DNA from: Spirochaetaceae bacterium
Lineage (GTDB): Bacteria > Spirochaetota > Spirochaetia > DSM-2461
Length of the DNA stretch: 51,831 nucleotides
NCBI GenBank assembly: GCA_029210985.1
Contig: JARGFR010000004.1
Span: forward strand, 1-51,831
Direction: 5' to 3'
Shown here: piece after piece, positions 24,652-33,284 of the stretch
Layout: every line of letters begins with the position of its first letter
Position numbering within the stretch: position 1 is the stretch's first letter
The notes under the pieces: generated by a model
Databases searched by the model: none
Seen by the model: the letters and a program-made list of their open reading frames with translations, nothing else
What the model was told of the DNA's origin: nothing
Translations under genes and position numbers: made by a program

Positions 24652-25679
24652 CACGAGTACTCGTTGTTGATGATGAACCGATGATCGGCGCTCTGGTAAG
24701 CGGAGCTCTGGCAAACCGCCATTTCGAGACGACTGTGGTTAACGATATCAAATCGGCGGAAAAGGTGCTGGAACAGGCAAATACGGACGTTCTGGTTTGC
24801 GATATCAACCTGGATAGTGAATCGGGCATGGTTCTGATTGACCACGAACGCGTTCGGAACGATCGTGTCGCCGTCGTTGTGATGAGCGGTTCGGCCGACC
24901 TGCCTGTCGCAATGGACGTGATTCACCGTGGTGCATTTGATTTCGTCGCGAAGCCGTTTTCGTCGGAGGAGCTGTTAAGAGCGGTGAACGACGCGAAAAA
25001 CAGGCGCAATCGAGAACTCGCCGAACAGGAGCGTCGCCTGGAACTCGAATTCCTCGTCCGCGAACGGACCGAGGAGCTTTCCACCGCTTTTGGCGCGGTG
25101 GAGGAGGCCTACGACAGGACAATCGAGGCACTCGGGGCCGCGCTGGATCTGAGAGATACGGAAACCGAGCAGCACTGCCGGAACGTGGCGGAGATGTCGC
25201 TCCGGATTGCTTCGGCATATGGGATTAATGACCCGCTCACCCTGCGCGATCTGCGGTGGGGCGCTCTCCTGCACGATATCGGGAAGATCGGCATACCGGA
25301 TGCAATTCTCCGCAAGCCGGGTCCGCTCACGGCGGAAGAACGGAAAATCGTGAACACACATCCGGTACTCGGCGCCCGTCTGATCGGGGAGATCGACTTC
25401 CTCTCCGGGGCCATCACAATCGTGCGCCACCACCACGAACGGTATGACGGCACCGGGTATCCCGACGGACTGACAGGTGAAGAGATTCCCCTCCTCGCTC
25501 GGATATTCGCGGTAACAGACGCGGTGGATGTCCTGATCGGCGGACGGGTTTATCAGTCGGCGCTCACCCTCCAGGAGGTACGAGAGGAGGTAGCGCGGTC
25601 GGCGGGAACACACTTCGATCCAACCGTCGTTGGGTGCTTTCTCAGCCTCGAGCTGGGCACCCAGGGGTTTGTGGCATGA
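24648..25679 (+). CDS. Response regulator with HD-GYP c-di-GMP phosphodiesterase domain (RpfG-like)
   Basis: This 343-residue protein has an N-terminal receiver (about 1-120; Asp9, phosphoacceptor Asp52, Lys102 in AKPF), a coiled-coil linker (about 120-158) and an HD-GYP domain (about 158-338). Key residues are His176, His209-Asp210 (LLHDIGK), HHHER (261-265) and GTGYP (268-272), so it should be an active enzyme hydrolysing c-di-GMP when phosphorylated. ATG at 24648 is used, with AAAAAAGGAG 7 nt before and a 4-nt overlap with the DUF342 gene; the longer open frame upstream is inside that gene. It links the kinase cluster to second-messenger control of motility or attachment. Confidence 0.94.
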   Translation: MTRVLVVDDEPMIGALVSGALANRHFETTVVNDIKSAEKVLEQANTDVLVCDINLDSESGMVLIDHERVRNDRVAVVVMSGSADLPVAMDVIHRGAFDFVAKPFSSEELLRAVNDAKNRRNRELAEQERRLELEFLVRERTEELSTAFGAVEEAYDRTIEALGAALDLRDTETEQHCRNVAEMSLRIASAYGINDPLTLRDLRWGALLHDIGKIGIPDAILRKPGPLTAEERKIVNTHPVLGARLIGEIDFLSGAITIVRHHHERYDGTGYPDGLTGEEIPLLARIFAVTDAVDVLIGGRVYQSALTLQEVREEVARSAGTHFDPTVVGCFLSLELGTQGFVA

Positions 25680-26050
25680 ATACCGAACATGTTCTTGTGG
25701 TTGATGACGACCCCGGCGTATTGGCCGTCGTGGTGGAAATGTTGGCTTCCATCGGATACAAAACGACGGCGGCTTCCGGCGCACGAAGCGCCGTCGGCCT
25801 TCTGCCGCAGATAAAACCTGATATTATCATTACCGATATTGTGATGCCGGATGGGGAAGGAATGGAGCTCATCCTCCACCTCACCCGATGCAAAGAAAAA
25901 CCATCGGTGATTGCGATGTCCGGAAACCCCACCGGAGTTCTATTCCTGCATGCCACCGAGCTGCTCGGTGTCAATGCCGTTCTGCGAAAACCTTTCAGCC
26001 GAACCGAATTGGAAGAGGCGCTCGCGGTGGCGAGTGCAGGGGCTGCATGA
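25676..26050 (+). CDS. Single-domain response regulator
   Basis: This 124-residue receiver has VVDDDPG at the acidic pocket, a phosphoacceptor aspartate in IITDIVMPDG, Ser in AMSGN and Lys in RKPF. There is no output domain. It overlaps the HD-GYP gene by 4 nt and is 28 nt ahead of the next kinase. It may take part in a phosphorelay with either neighbour. Confidence 0.92.
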   Translation: MNTEHVLVVDDDPGVLAVVVEMLASIGYKTTAASGARSAVGLLPQIKPDIIITDIVMPDGEGMELILHLTRCKEKPSVIAMSGNPTGVLFLHATELLGVNAVLRKPFSRTELEEALAVASAGAA

Positions 26051-26078
26051 TAAACTGCCGGGAGGCGGGGGGCTATTG

Positions 26079-27428
26079 ATGAACAAGAGACCGGAATTAA
26101 TCGCGGCACTCATCTACATGACAGTCGGTGCCCTCTGGATCGTCTTTTCCGATTCGCTGGTTCACACAATCGCCTCCGGTTCTTCCACACTCACGGTGGA
26201 AAAACTGCAGCTCGCGAAGGGCTTCTTTTTCGTGGCGGCTTCCGGAATCCTGGTTTACCTTCTTGTCCGCTCCTCCACGCGGCGCACTCAGCGCCATAAC
26301 GCGGAACTCGAACAGCACATCGCCGCCCGCACGGCCGAGCTCTCGGATCTCTATCACCGCGCACCCTGCGGATATCACTCCCTCGATTCGGAAGGCCGAT
26401 TCGTCCGGGTGAACGACTGCGAAATCGAGTGGCTGGGGTATAGTCGGGAGGAGCTCCTGGGAACCCGCTTCTCCGATTATCTCGAACCCGAATCTTTGCG
26501 TATTTTTAAGCAAAACTTCCCTGGTTTCATGCTCACCGGCGAGGTTGAAAATCTGGAATTCATACTTCGGCGCCGGGACGGCAGCAAGCTGCCCATCCTC
26601 CTGAACGCCACCGCCATCCGTGATGAAGAGGGAAAGTACATTATGTCACGCTCCAATATGTTCGACATGACGGAGCTGCTTGAAGCGCGTGAGGATATCG
26701 AGTCACTCAACCGGGAGCTCACCGAACGCAACCGTGAGCTCGAAACAAGGAACAGCGACCTCGCCTCGTTCTCCTATTCGATTTCCCACGATCTGCGTGC
26801 ACCGGTTCGCGCCATCACCGGTTTCTCGGAGATTATTGCCCGCCGCCATGGAACCACTCTTCCGGATGAAGCACGGCACTACCTAAATAATATCACCGCG
26901 GCAGGAAACAGGATGAACCGGCTGATCGATGATCTTCTGCGGTATGCCCGACTCGGTTCGACATCGCTGGAGATTGTTCCTCTCGCTCTGGAACCGCTGC
27001 TGGAGGGGCTTTCTTCCGAATTTACGCCCACTCTGGAGCCGCTCTCCGGCTCCCTGCATTGCGCCGCCGGCCATCTTCATGTGCGGGCCGAACACTCGCT
27101 GTTGGAGCAAATCCTCTCAAACCTCCTGGAAAACGCCATTCGCTACCGCTCCCCCACGCGCCCGCCGGTCATATCGATAGAGGCAGCCCATACCGATGGC
27201 GGTGTGGAAATTGCCGTTGCGGACAATGGAATTGGAATACCGCCCGAACATCACGAGCGCATTTTTTCACTCTTTCAGCGCTTGCAGAACGACGATGAGG
27301 AGGGAACGGGCATCGGGCTCGCACTCGCCCGCCGAGCCGCCGAGCTCCTGGGCGGCTCACTATCCCTGACATCCATACCCGATGTGGGAACAACCTTTAT
27401 TCTCACCCTTCAGGAGGCCCCTCGATGA
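26079..27428 (+). CDS. Membrane histidine kinase with PAS domain
   Basis: This 449-residue protein has two membrane helices (about 9-25 and 46-65) enclosing a short periplasmic loop, a coiled-coil linker, a PAS domain (about 88-200), HisKA with His237 in SISHDLRAPVRAI, and a HATPase domain (about 335-447; NLLENAIRYR, DNGIGIP, GTGIGLALA). The DLRAP type of H-box is shared with phytochrome-like kinases, which typically phosphorylate Rcp1-like receivers, and exactly such a receiver is encoded next with a 4-nt overlap. ATG at 26079 has a G-rich but poorly spaced upstream site; the frame is open back into the preceding gene. Confidence 0.9.
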   Translation: MNKRPELIAALIYMTVGALWIVFSDSLVHTIASGSSTLTVEKLQLAKGFFFVAASGILVYLLVRSSTRRTQRHNAELEQHIAARTAELSDLYHRAPCGYHSLDSEGRFVRVNDCEIEWLGYSREELLGTRFSDYLEPESLRIFKQNFPGFMLTGEVENLEFILRRRDGSKLPILLNATAIRDEEGKYIMSRSNMFDMTELLEAREDIESLNRELTERNRELETRNSDLASFSYSISHDLRAPVRAITGFSEIIARRHGTTLPDEARHYLNNITAAGNRMNRLIDDLLRYARLGSTSLEIVPLALEPLLEGLSSEFTPTLEPLSGSLHCAAGHLHVRAEHSLLEQILSNLLENAIRYRSPTRPPVISIEAAHTDGGVEIAVADNGIGIPPEHHERIFSLFQRLQNDDEEGTGIGLALARRAAELLGGSLSLTSIPDVGTTFILTLQEAPR

Positions 27429-27862
27429 AGAGCCCTTTTATACTCATGGTGGAAGACGACCCAATGGATGCCGAACTGATGCTCGCCGCCCTTGACGACA
27501 CCGGTTCATGCACCCATGTGGAGCATGCGAAGTCGGCTGAGACGGCCTGGTCTTTCCTCGAAAGAGTACGCACTGATAGAAGAGTCTCGGAGCTGGCGGC
27601 GGTGCTGCTGGACTTGAATCTCCCCGGTATAAGTGGGATTGAGCTGCTAAAGCGGATTAAGGAAACACCGGAATTCCGACGCGTTCCGGTGGTTATCCTG
27701 ACCACATCGCTCGAGCCGCCGGATGTTGAAGCCTGTTACGACGCGGGAGCCAACAGCTATCTTGTCAAACCGGGAACCTTCGCCGAACTCTCAGAACTCG
27801 CCGAACGGATTCACCGCTACTGGGCCGGGGACAATCGCAGGCCTCCGGAGAGCGCCGCATGA
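27425..27862 (+). CDS. Rcp1-like single-domain response regulator
   Basis: This 145-residue receiver has the spacing of the Rcp1 group: VEDDPMDAEL at the acidic pocket, phosphoacceptor Asp63 in LLDLNLPG, ILTTS, and Lys in VKPGTF. It overlaps by 4 nt with both the upstream kinase, its likely phosphodonor, and the downstream hybrid kinase. Confidence 0.92.
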   Translation: MKSPFILMVEDDPMDAELMLAALDDTGSCTHVEHAKSAETAWSFLERVRTDRRVSELAAVLLDLNLPGISGIELLKRIKETPEFRRVPVVILTTSLEPPDVEACYDAGANSYLVKPGTFAELSELAERIHRYWAGDNRRPPESAA

Positions 27863-29820
27863 TCCGGGAAAAACCTCGAGTCCTATACGTGGATGACAAT
27901 CGTCTCGATCGTGAACTCATTAGGGACGCGCTCACCCACGCGGAACGGGATTACGAACTGATTGAGGCTTCCTCCGCACAGGAATTTGAAGCGGCACTGA
28001 ACGAGACCCGATTCGATGTGGTTCTCACCGACTTCGATATCTGCGGATTCAAAGGACTGCAAGTCCTCGCGCGTGTGCATGAACGCTATCCCAAGCTCCC
28101 GGTGATAATCGTCACGGGAACCGGCAGTGAGGAGATAGCGGTAGCGGCGATGAAAAGCGGCGCGGCCGACTATATCTTCAAGAGTCCGAAATCCATCTCC
28201 CGCCTTCCGGCTTCAATCGAGGCGATACTTCATTTTCATCATCTCGCCGAGGAAAAGGCACTCGCGGAAATTTCTCTGCGGGAGAGCGAGGCGAGATTCC
28301 GCCGTGCCGTCATCGCGGCTCCGGTTCCGGTGATGATTCATGCCGAGGACGGTGAAATCATGACTATCAGCGACATCTGGCTTCAGCTGACCGGCTACGA
28401 TCGGAGTGAACTCACTTCAACGCGCACATGGGCCGAGCACGCCTACGGCAGGAGCACACCGGATACGCAGGAGACAATTTCCCAAACCTATGAAGGAACC
28501 GACCCCCGGGACGAAGGGGAATTTACCATCACCTGCGCCGACGGTTCGATGCGGATTTGGGCGTTCCGGTCCACCCCCCTCGGCCAGCTGCCGGACGGAC
28601 GCCGTTGCGCCATCAGCATCGCTTCGGACATGACCGAACACCGGAGACTCGAGGCCCAGCTCCGCCAGTCCCAAAAACTCGAAGCCGTGGGGCGGCTCGC
28701 CGGGGGTGTGGCCCACGATTTCAACAACATGCTGCAGGTCATCCTGGGGTACGCGGCGCTGGCGATAGACGAAATTGGCCCCTCATTGGAAGTTCCGGGT
28801 TGGCTGTTGATGATTATGGAGGCCGCTAAACGCTCCGCCAATCTGACTCGCCAACTCCTTGCCTTCGCCCGAATCCAGCCTCTTGAACCCAAGCCGGTAA
28901 AGGTTGAGGAGGCGCTGCCCGGTATCGTCAAGCTTCTCACCCGGATTGTGGAAGAACAGGTGACGCTGACATGCGAGGTGGCTCCCGAGACATGGGACGT
29001 TGAAGTCGACCCGGCCCAGCTCGATTCCATCGTGGCCAACCTGGTCATCAATGCTCGGGATGCGATTGCCGGCTCCGGCCGAATCGATGTGCGGGCGATG
29101 AATCGTTCCATACAATCGGCGGACCACATCGATCTCTTACCCGGCGACTATGTCGCCATCACCGTACGGGATACGGGCACAGGTATCGACCCGGACGCCC
29201 TCGACCGGGTATTTGAACCATTCTTCTCCACCAAGGAACGCGGTATAGGAAGCGGACTGGGACTCGCCACTGTATTCGGAATCGTTCGTCAAAATCATGG
29301 ATGGGTTTCCGTCGAAAGCGAACTGAGGAAAGGTTCCATTTTTACCGTACTGCTTCGGCGGTATAATCCGTCACCTGGTATGAAACAGGAAAAGAGTCCA
29401 AGGGTTCAATCCGAAGAGGCCAGGCGTGTTCTGCTCGTGGAGGACGACGAAGCGGTACTCCGTATCACGGAGCGATTACTCACCGATCTTGGGCACCGTG
29501 TCACCGCCACCGGCGACCCGATCTACGCCCTTGAGCTCGTGCGGCAGGGCATCGGGCCCGTAGACCTCATTGTATCGGATGTTGTGATGCCGGGCCTGAA
29601 CGGTCCGGAACTTGTGGAAGAATTGCGAAAGGTGATGCCCGAAGTTCCCGTACTCTACACCTCCGGATATCCCGCCGGCACGGTAAGCGATCACGGAGTA
29701 CTCGATGACGATATCCACTACCTCCCGAAACCGTTTTCGCGGGAAGAGCTGGCACAAAAAATCTCGGAAACATTCCTGAGCGCCCCGGCCGCCGGCCCGA
29801 CATCTAACGGAGAGGACTGA
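27859..29820 (+). CDS. Hybrid histidine kinase: receiver, PAS, kinase core, receiver
   Basis: This 653-residue soluble kinase has an N-terminal receiver (about 5-125; phosphoacceptor Asp58 in LTDFD), a PAS domain (about 140-262), HisKA with His286 in GGVAHDFNN, HATPase (about 375-505; NLVINARDA, DTGTGID, GSGLGLATV) and a C-terminal receiver (about 525-640; VEDDE, VSDVVMPG, PKPF). Receivers at both ends suggest that it integrates input from another kinase and passes phosphate on. The start overlaps the Rcp1-like gene by 4 nt, and its stop shares a base with the DctP-like gene start (TGATG), so binding-protein expression is coupled to it. Confidence 0.92.
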   Translation: MIREKPRVLYVDDNRLDRELIRDALTHAERDYELIEASSAQEFEAALNETRFDVVLTDFDICGFKGLQVLARVHERYPKLPVIIVTGTGSEEIAVAAMKSGAADYIFKSPKSISRLPASIEAILHFHHLAEEKALAEISLRESEARFRRAVIAAPVPVMIHAEDGEIMTISDIWLQLTGYDRSELTSTRTWAEHAYGRSTPDTQETISQTYEGTDPRDEGEFTITCADGSMRIWAFRSTPLGQLPDGRRCAISIASDMTEHRRLEAQLRQSQKLEAVGRLAGGVAHDFNNMLQVILGYAALAIDEIGPSLEVPGWLLMIMEAAKRSANLTRQLLAFARIQPLEPKPVKVEEALPGIVKLLTRIVEEQVTLTCEVAPETWDVEVDPAQLDSIVANLVINARDAIAGSGRIDVRAMNRSIQSADHIDLLPGDYVAITVRDTGTGIDPDALDRVFEPFFSTKERGIGSGLGLATVFGIVRQNHGWVSVESELRKGSIFTVLLRRYNPSPGMKQEKSPRVQSEEARRVLLVEDDEAVLRITERLLTDLGHRVTATGDPIYALELVRQGIGPVDLIVSDVVMPGLNGPELVEELRKVMPEVPVLYTSGYPAGTVSDHGVLDDDIHYLPKPFSREELAQKISETFLSAPAAGPTSNGED

Positions 29821-30836
29821 TGACAAGAGCACACTTTAAAATCCGCACCGGCCGGAGGGTCTTCCTGTTTCTCTCATTCATCTGGGCGGCTGCCGGTCAT
29901 GCTGCGGCCCAGCCTCTATTCCGAATTTCACTGGAGAATGCGGAAAACCATGTCCAGGCCATCGCTGTTCAGCGCTTCGCCGACGCGCTGGCCGAACGAA
30001 CATCGGGAGAACTTCGTGTTGAGGTGTACACCGACGCTCGGCTATTCCGCGACCGTGACGTGGTGAGGGCGCTCTACGACGGAAAGGTGGAAATGGCGGT
30101 ACCCGGAACATGGCAGCTCGACCGCTTCGAACCATCCGTGGGAACACTGCTGCTCCCGGCCTTCTACGGCCGTCCGGCCCCGTTCTAGGACGAGAGGATC
30201 GACGGTGAATTCGGAAATGAAATCGGCCGACGTATCGAGGCGAGCACCGGGACTGTGGTTCTGGACGATTGGATCAACTTAGGACCAATTCATCTTTTCA
30301 CGGTAAACACCCCGATTCGGAATCATTCTGACATCGCCGGACTCCGAATCCGATACGCCGGCGGAGTTGTGAATGAGCTTCGTCTCGCCGCCCTGGGAGC
30401 CGATCCGCGTCTGATTGCCTGGCCCGATTTCCCCGAGCACCTGTGTTCCGGCACGGTGGACGGTGTACTCACCTCCTACGAATCCGTGGCGAGTGCGTCA
30501 CTGTGGGAAGAGGGAATCCGCTACGCGTTCGAAGACTCTCAGTACTTCGGCCGGTATGTCCCTCTGGTGAGCGCCGGGTTCTGGCGGCGAATCCCGGAGA
30601 GTCTGCGCCAAGTTATCTCAGACACATGGGACGAACACGTGGAACTCGCACGTGAAGATGCCGCACAGGCACAGGCACGCGCAAAGGAAACACTGCGGAG
30701 TCACGGCGTCACAATCGTCGTTCCCTCCCAGGACAATCTCACCGCGGCGCGCGGCCGGCTCGCCGAAAAACAGCCGGAGATGATTGAGCGCCTCGGACTC
30801 GATTCCGAGATAGTCTCCTTCATACCCTCGCCATGA
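29820..30836 (+). pseudogene. DctP-like periplasmic solute-binding protein, interrupted by an amber codon
   Basis: The reading frame encodes a signal peptide (about 1-32, ending GHAAAQ) and a TRAP-type DctP fold: FRISLENAENHVQAIAVQRFADAL early, then, after the interruption, NTPIRNHSDIAGLRIRYAGG, the substrate-binding arginine segment. A TAG at 30186-30188 splits it after 122 codons, yet the same frame continues without any shift through to 30836 with family-like sequence on both sides (VDG/DWINLG). A single substitution therefore explains the break. No TRAP permease is adjacent; the overlap with kinase genes on both sides suggests that the protein served as a ligand-sensing partner for the downstream membrane kinase, which is itself frameshifted. 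Confidence 0.85.
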
Positions 30837-32513
30837 GCGATGCACACCCGGTACAGCGCTGGTGGATCGGGTTAATGGCCCTGATCATCCTATTCATCTG
30901 GGCACTCACCGGCTGGTATCTCGTTCGAGACAGGCGGGAGCAGCTTGCGTTTGCCAAAGCATCCTCAAAGATGCAGGTGCAGATTCTCGCCGAACATACC
31001 GCAGCGCTTTTTCGGCAGATCGAACTCGGCCTTCGGGCCTACCCGTGGACCGGAATAGAGGATACGGCTCCGGCGAACCATGGCGGCGGCGGTTGCCCAA
31101 GTCTTCGCCGCACTATGCTCGATATTCCCGGCTTGGATAACGCGGTAATAATGACGGCGGACGGATCGATATACTGCTCACTGCACGGCCGTGTCGAGGC
31201 CGGCTTCCCCCGCGAGGCACTCCTGATGCGGCATCGTGATGAACTGCTTGGATTCTCGATTATCCCGTCGGCTGAAGAACGAAATTTCCTGACACTCGGG
31301 ATTCGTCTCGACGATGAGCAAGGGCTGTTCGCCGGTGTGCTCGCCGCGACCGTGCCCGTGGACTATTTCACATCCCGATTTCGCTCCTATGGAACGGTGA
31401 ACGCCGAGATGATCGCCCTCTACGACGAGGAACAGGAGGTTCTGGTGCGGTGGCCTGTTCTGGAAGCGACACAAGAAATTTGCGCCGAGCCGCTGCTGGC
31501 CGGCGTTCCTGAGTCAGAACTGATTTCGGGCGGATTACTGTCGCTGGAAACGGAAAACGCCGTTTTGGCGATGTTCCAGCTCCCCGGTTTCGCTTATCGG
31601 ATTGTAATAGCGACGTCGAAAGGGATGATACTCGAACCGTGGCGGGCACATTTGGTGATTATTCTGGGAAGCGCCTTGCTTCTCAGTGTTACCATTATAA
31701 GCGCAAGTACATGGATTCGTACGGCTGAAGAGCGTAAGCGACGCGCCGACACAGAACTGGCGGCAAGTCGTACACGCGAACAGGAGGCCAAGATCAATCG
31801 CCTTGAAGGGCTGCGTGCCCTTGCCGGCGGTCTGGCTCACGACATCAACAACAGGATGATGGTTGTCCTTGGGAATTCTCAGCTGCTTGAATCCTTACCC
31901 GCCGGCGATACCGACGTACTCAAGAGCATCCAACAGGCGGCGCGCCGTACCTCGAAACTTAGCGAACAGATGCTCTTCGCGGCGGGGCATACCCCGATGG
32001 CGGTATCAACCGTCGACGTGGTCGAGGCTATCGCCGCACACGAGCCGCGTCTCCGGAAACTGGTGGGCGAGGACGCAGAATTGGTCATCGATGCGGGTTC
32101 GGAGTCTCTTCCGGTGACCGGAGAGGTGCGTCTGATTATCAGTGCGATTCGAAAACTGGTGGAAAAATGCCGGCGAGGCAACCCACATCCCAGGCGGCCG
32201 CATTGTTCTGGCAATTCGAGAAGCCCGTATCAAGGATTCACCCGAAGGTTACTGGTCCGACGAGATTGCCGCCGGTACATACACGGCGATCAGTGTGAAG
32301 GACAACGGAGAAGGTATTCATCTTCCGCATAGGGAGCGCGTCTTCGATCCCTTTTATTCGGCTCGGTTTCTCGGACGCGGTTTAGGACTGTCCGCGGCGG
32401 CCGGGATTGCCCGGCAGCATGGCGGCGCCATCTCCATTGAGTCTGAAACGGGACACGGAACAGCCGTCACACTCTATCTGCCGGGTGTTAAGGAGATGAA
32501 AACTCATGAATAA
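30833..32513 (+). pseudogene. Membrane histidine kinase, frameshifted in an A-run
   Basis: The gene encodes a kinase of about 559 residues once one base is removed. It has a membrane helix (about 12-30), a periplasmic sensor region (about 45-265), a second helix (about 273-295), HisKA with His336 in GGLAHDINN, then a HATPase domain. At the N-box, five A residues at 32163-32167 turn VEN-AGEA into VEK-CRRG, and the first frame stops at 32332. The frame one base over supplies the rest of the ATPase domain (DNGEGIH, GRGLGLSAA) to 32513. The total length of 1681 nt is one more than a multiple of three, consistent with a single inserted A. This may be a real mutation or a homopolymer sequencing error. 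It overlaps the DctP-like gene by 4 nt. Confidence 0.85.
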
Positions 32514-33135
32514 ACAGAGACCAACCAAAGCGATTCGCGATCTCATAGCGGCGGTTCCGACAACCTCTCAGCTTCCCTGGTGGGAGTGGGACATTATGAA
32601 GAATCGCGTGATCGCCGGCCCGCAGAAGGTGTCGATGCTCGGGTACGACCCCGTGGACTTTGAAGGCGCCGGATACCAGGCCTACACGGATCTACTCCAT
32701 CCGGAAGACTATGTGCGGGCCATGGACGCCATGCGCCGGCATCTGAACGGGCGGGCAACGTTGTATGAGACAGATTACCGGATCAGACGGAAATCGGGTG
32801 AGTACACCTGGTATATGGACCGCGGAGCCGTACTCGAATGGGATTCGGCAGGCCGTCCTCTTTTCCTCCGCGGAATCGTACTCGACCTTGGGCCGGAGCT
32901 GCGCGAGAAGGCACATGATGATGCCGTGATTCGGGCGATTCGGCTGGTCCTGCCGAATGCCGGCGGCGTTCCTGTCAGTGTCTGCGCCGAATGCGGACGT
33001 CTTCGTCACGGGACGAACGATTGGGTGGAAGTCACTGCTGATTTTGTTGCAGGTTTGCCGGCGGAGGTGAGTCACGGCCTCTGCCCGGACTGCATCATGC
33101 TGCTCTACCCGGCCATCGCAGGAAGTATTCTATAA
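32506..33135 (+). CDS. PAS-domain protein with C-terminal CxxC...CxxC motif
   Basis: This 209-residue soluble protein has a PAS_3-type domain (about 20-130, with the WWEWD start and YTWYMDRGAV core). A short C-terminal module follows in which CAEC (about 159-162) and CPDC (about 193-196) frame HGTNDWVEV and SHGLCP. This tail is seen at the ends of many sensor proteins and could bind zinc or sense redox state. No kinase or cyclase domain is present. It overlaps the frameshifted kinase by 8 nt and closes the signalling operon. Confidence 0.85.
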   Translation: MNKQRPTKAIRDLIAAVPTTSQLPWWEWDIMKNRVIAGPQKVSMLGYDPVDFEGAGYQAYTDLLHPEDYVRAMDAMRRHLNGRATLYETDYRIRRKSGEYTWYMDRGAVLEWDSAGRPLFLRGIVLDLGPELREKAHDDAVIRAIRLVLPNAGGVPVSVCAECGRLRHGTNDWVEVTADFVAGLPAEVSHGLCPDCIMLLYPAIAGSIL

Positions 33136-33284
33136 TTATTATCATAGTGCCGCTAACCAAAGATATGGCGACACCCCCCTATTTCCTCCCTAGACCCGAT
33201 CATCACCACTAAGAGGTACGGCACGATATTTGCTGTTGGAGTGTAAAGAGTATCCGAAACCATTTATTAGGAGTCACACACAAA

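Noticed and set aside
24975-25784. 269-residue minus-strand frame
   Set aside because: It is antisense to the HD-GYP response regulator and has no motif of its own.
30186-30188. TAG read as pyrrolysine
   Set aside because: Nothing in the window indicates pyrrolysine machinery, and DctP-family proteins are not known to contain it; a nonsense change or sequence error is simpler.
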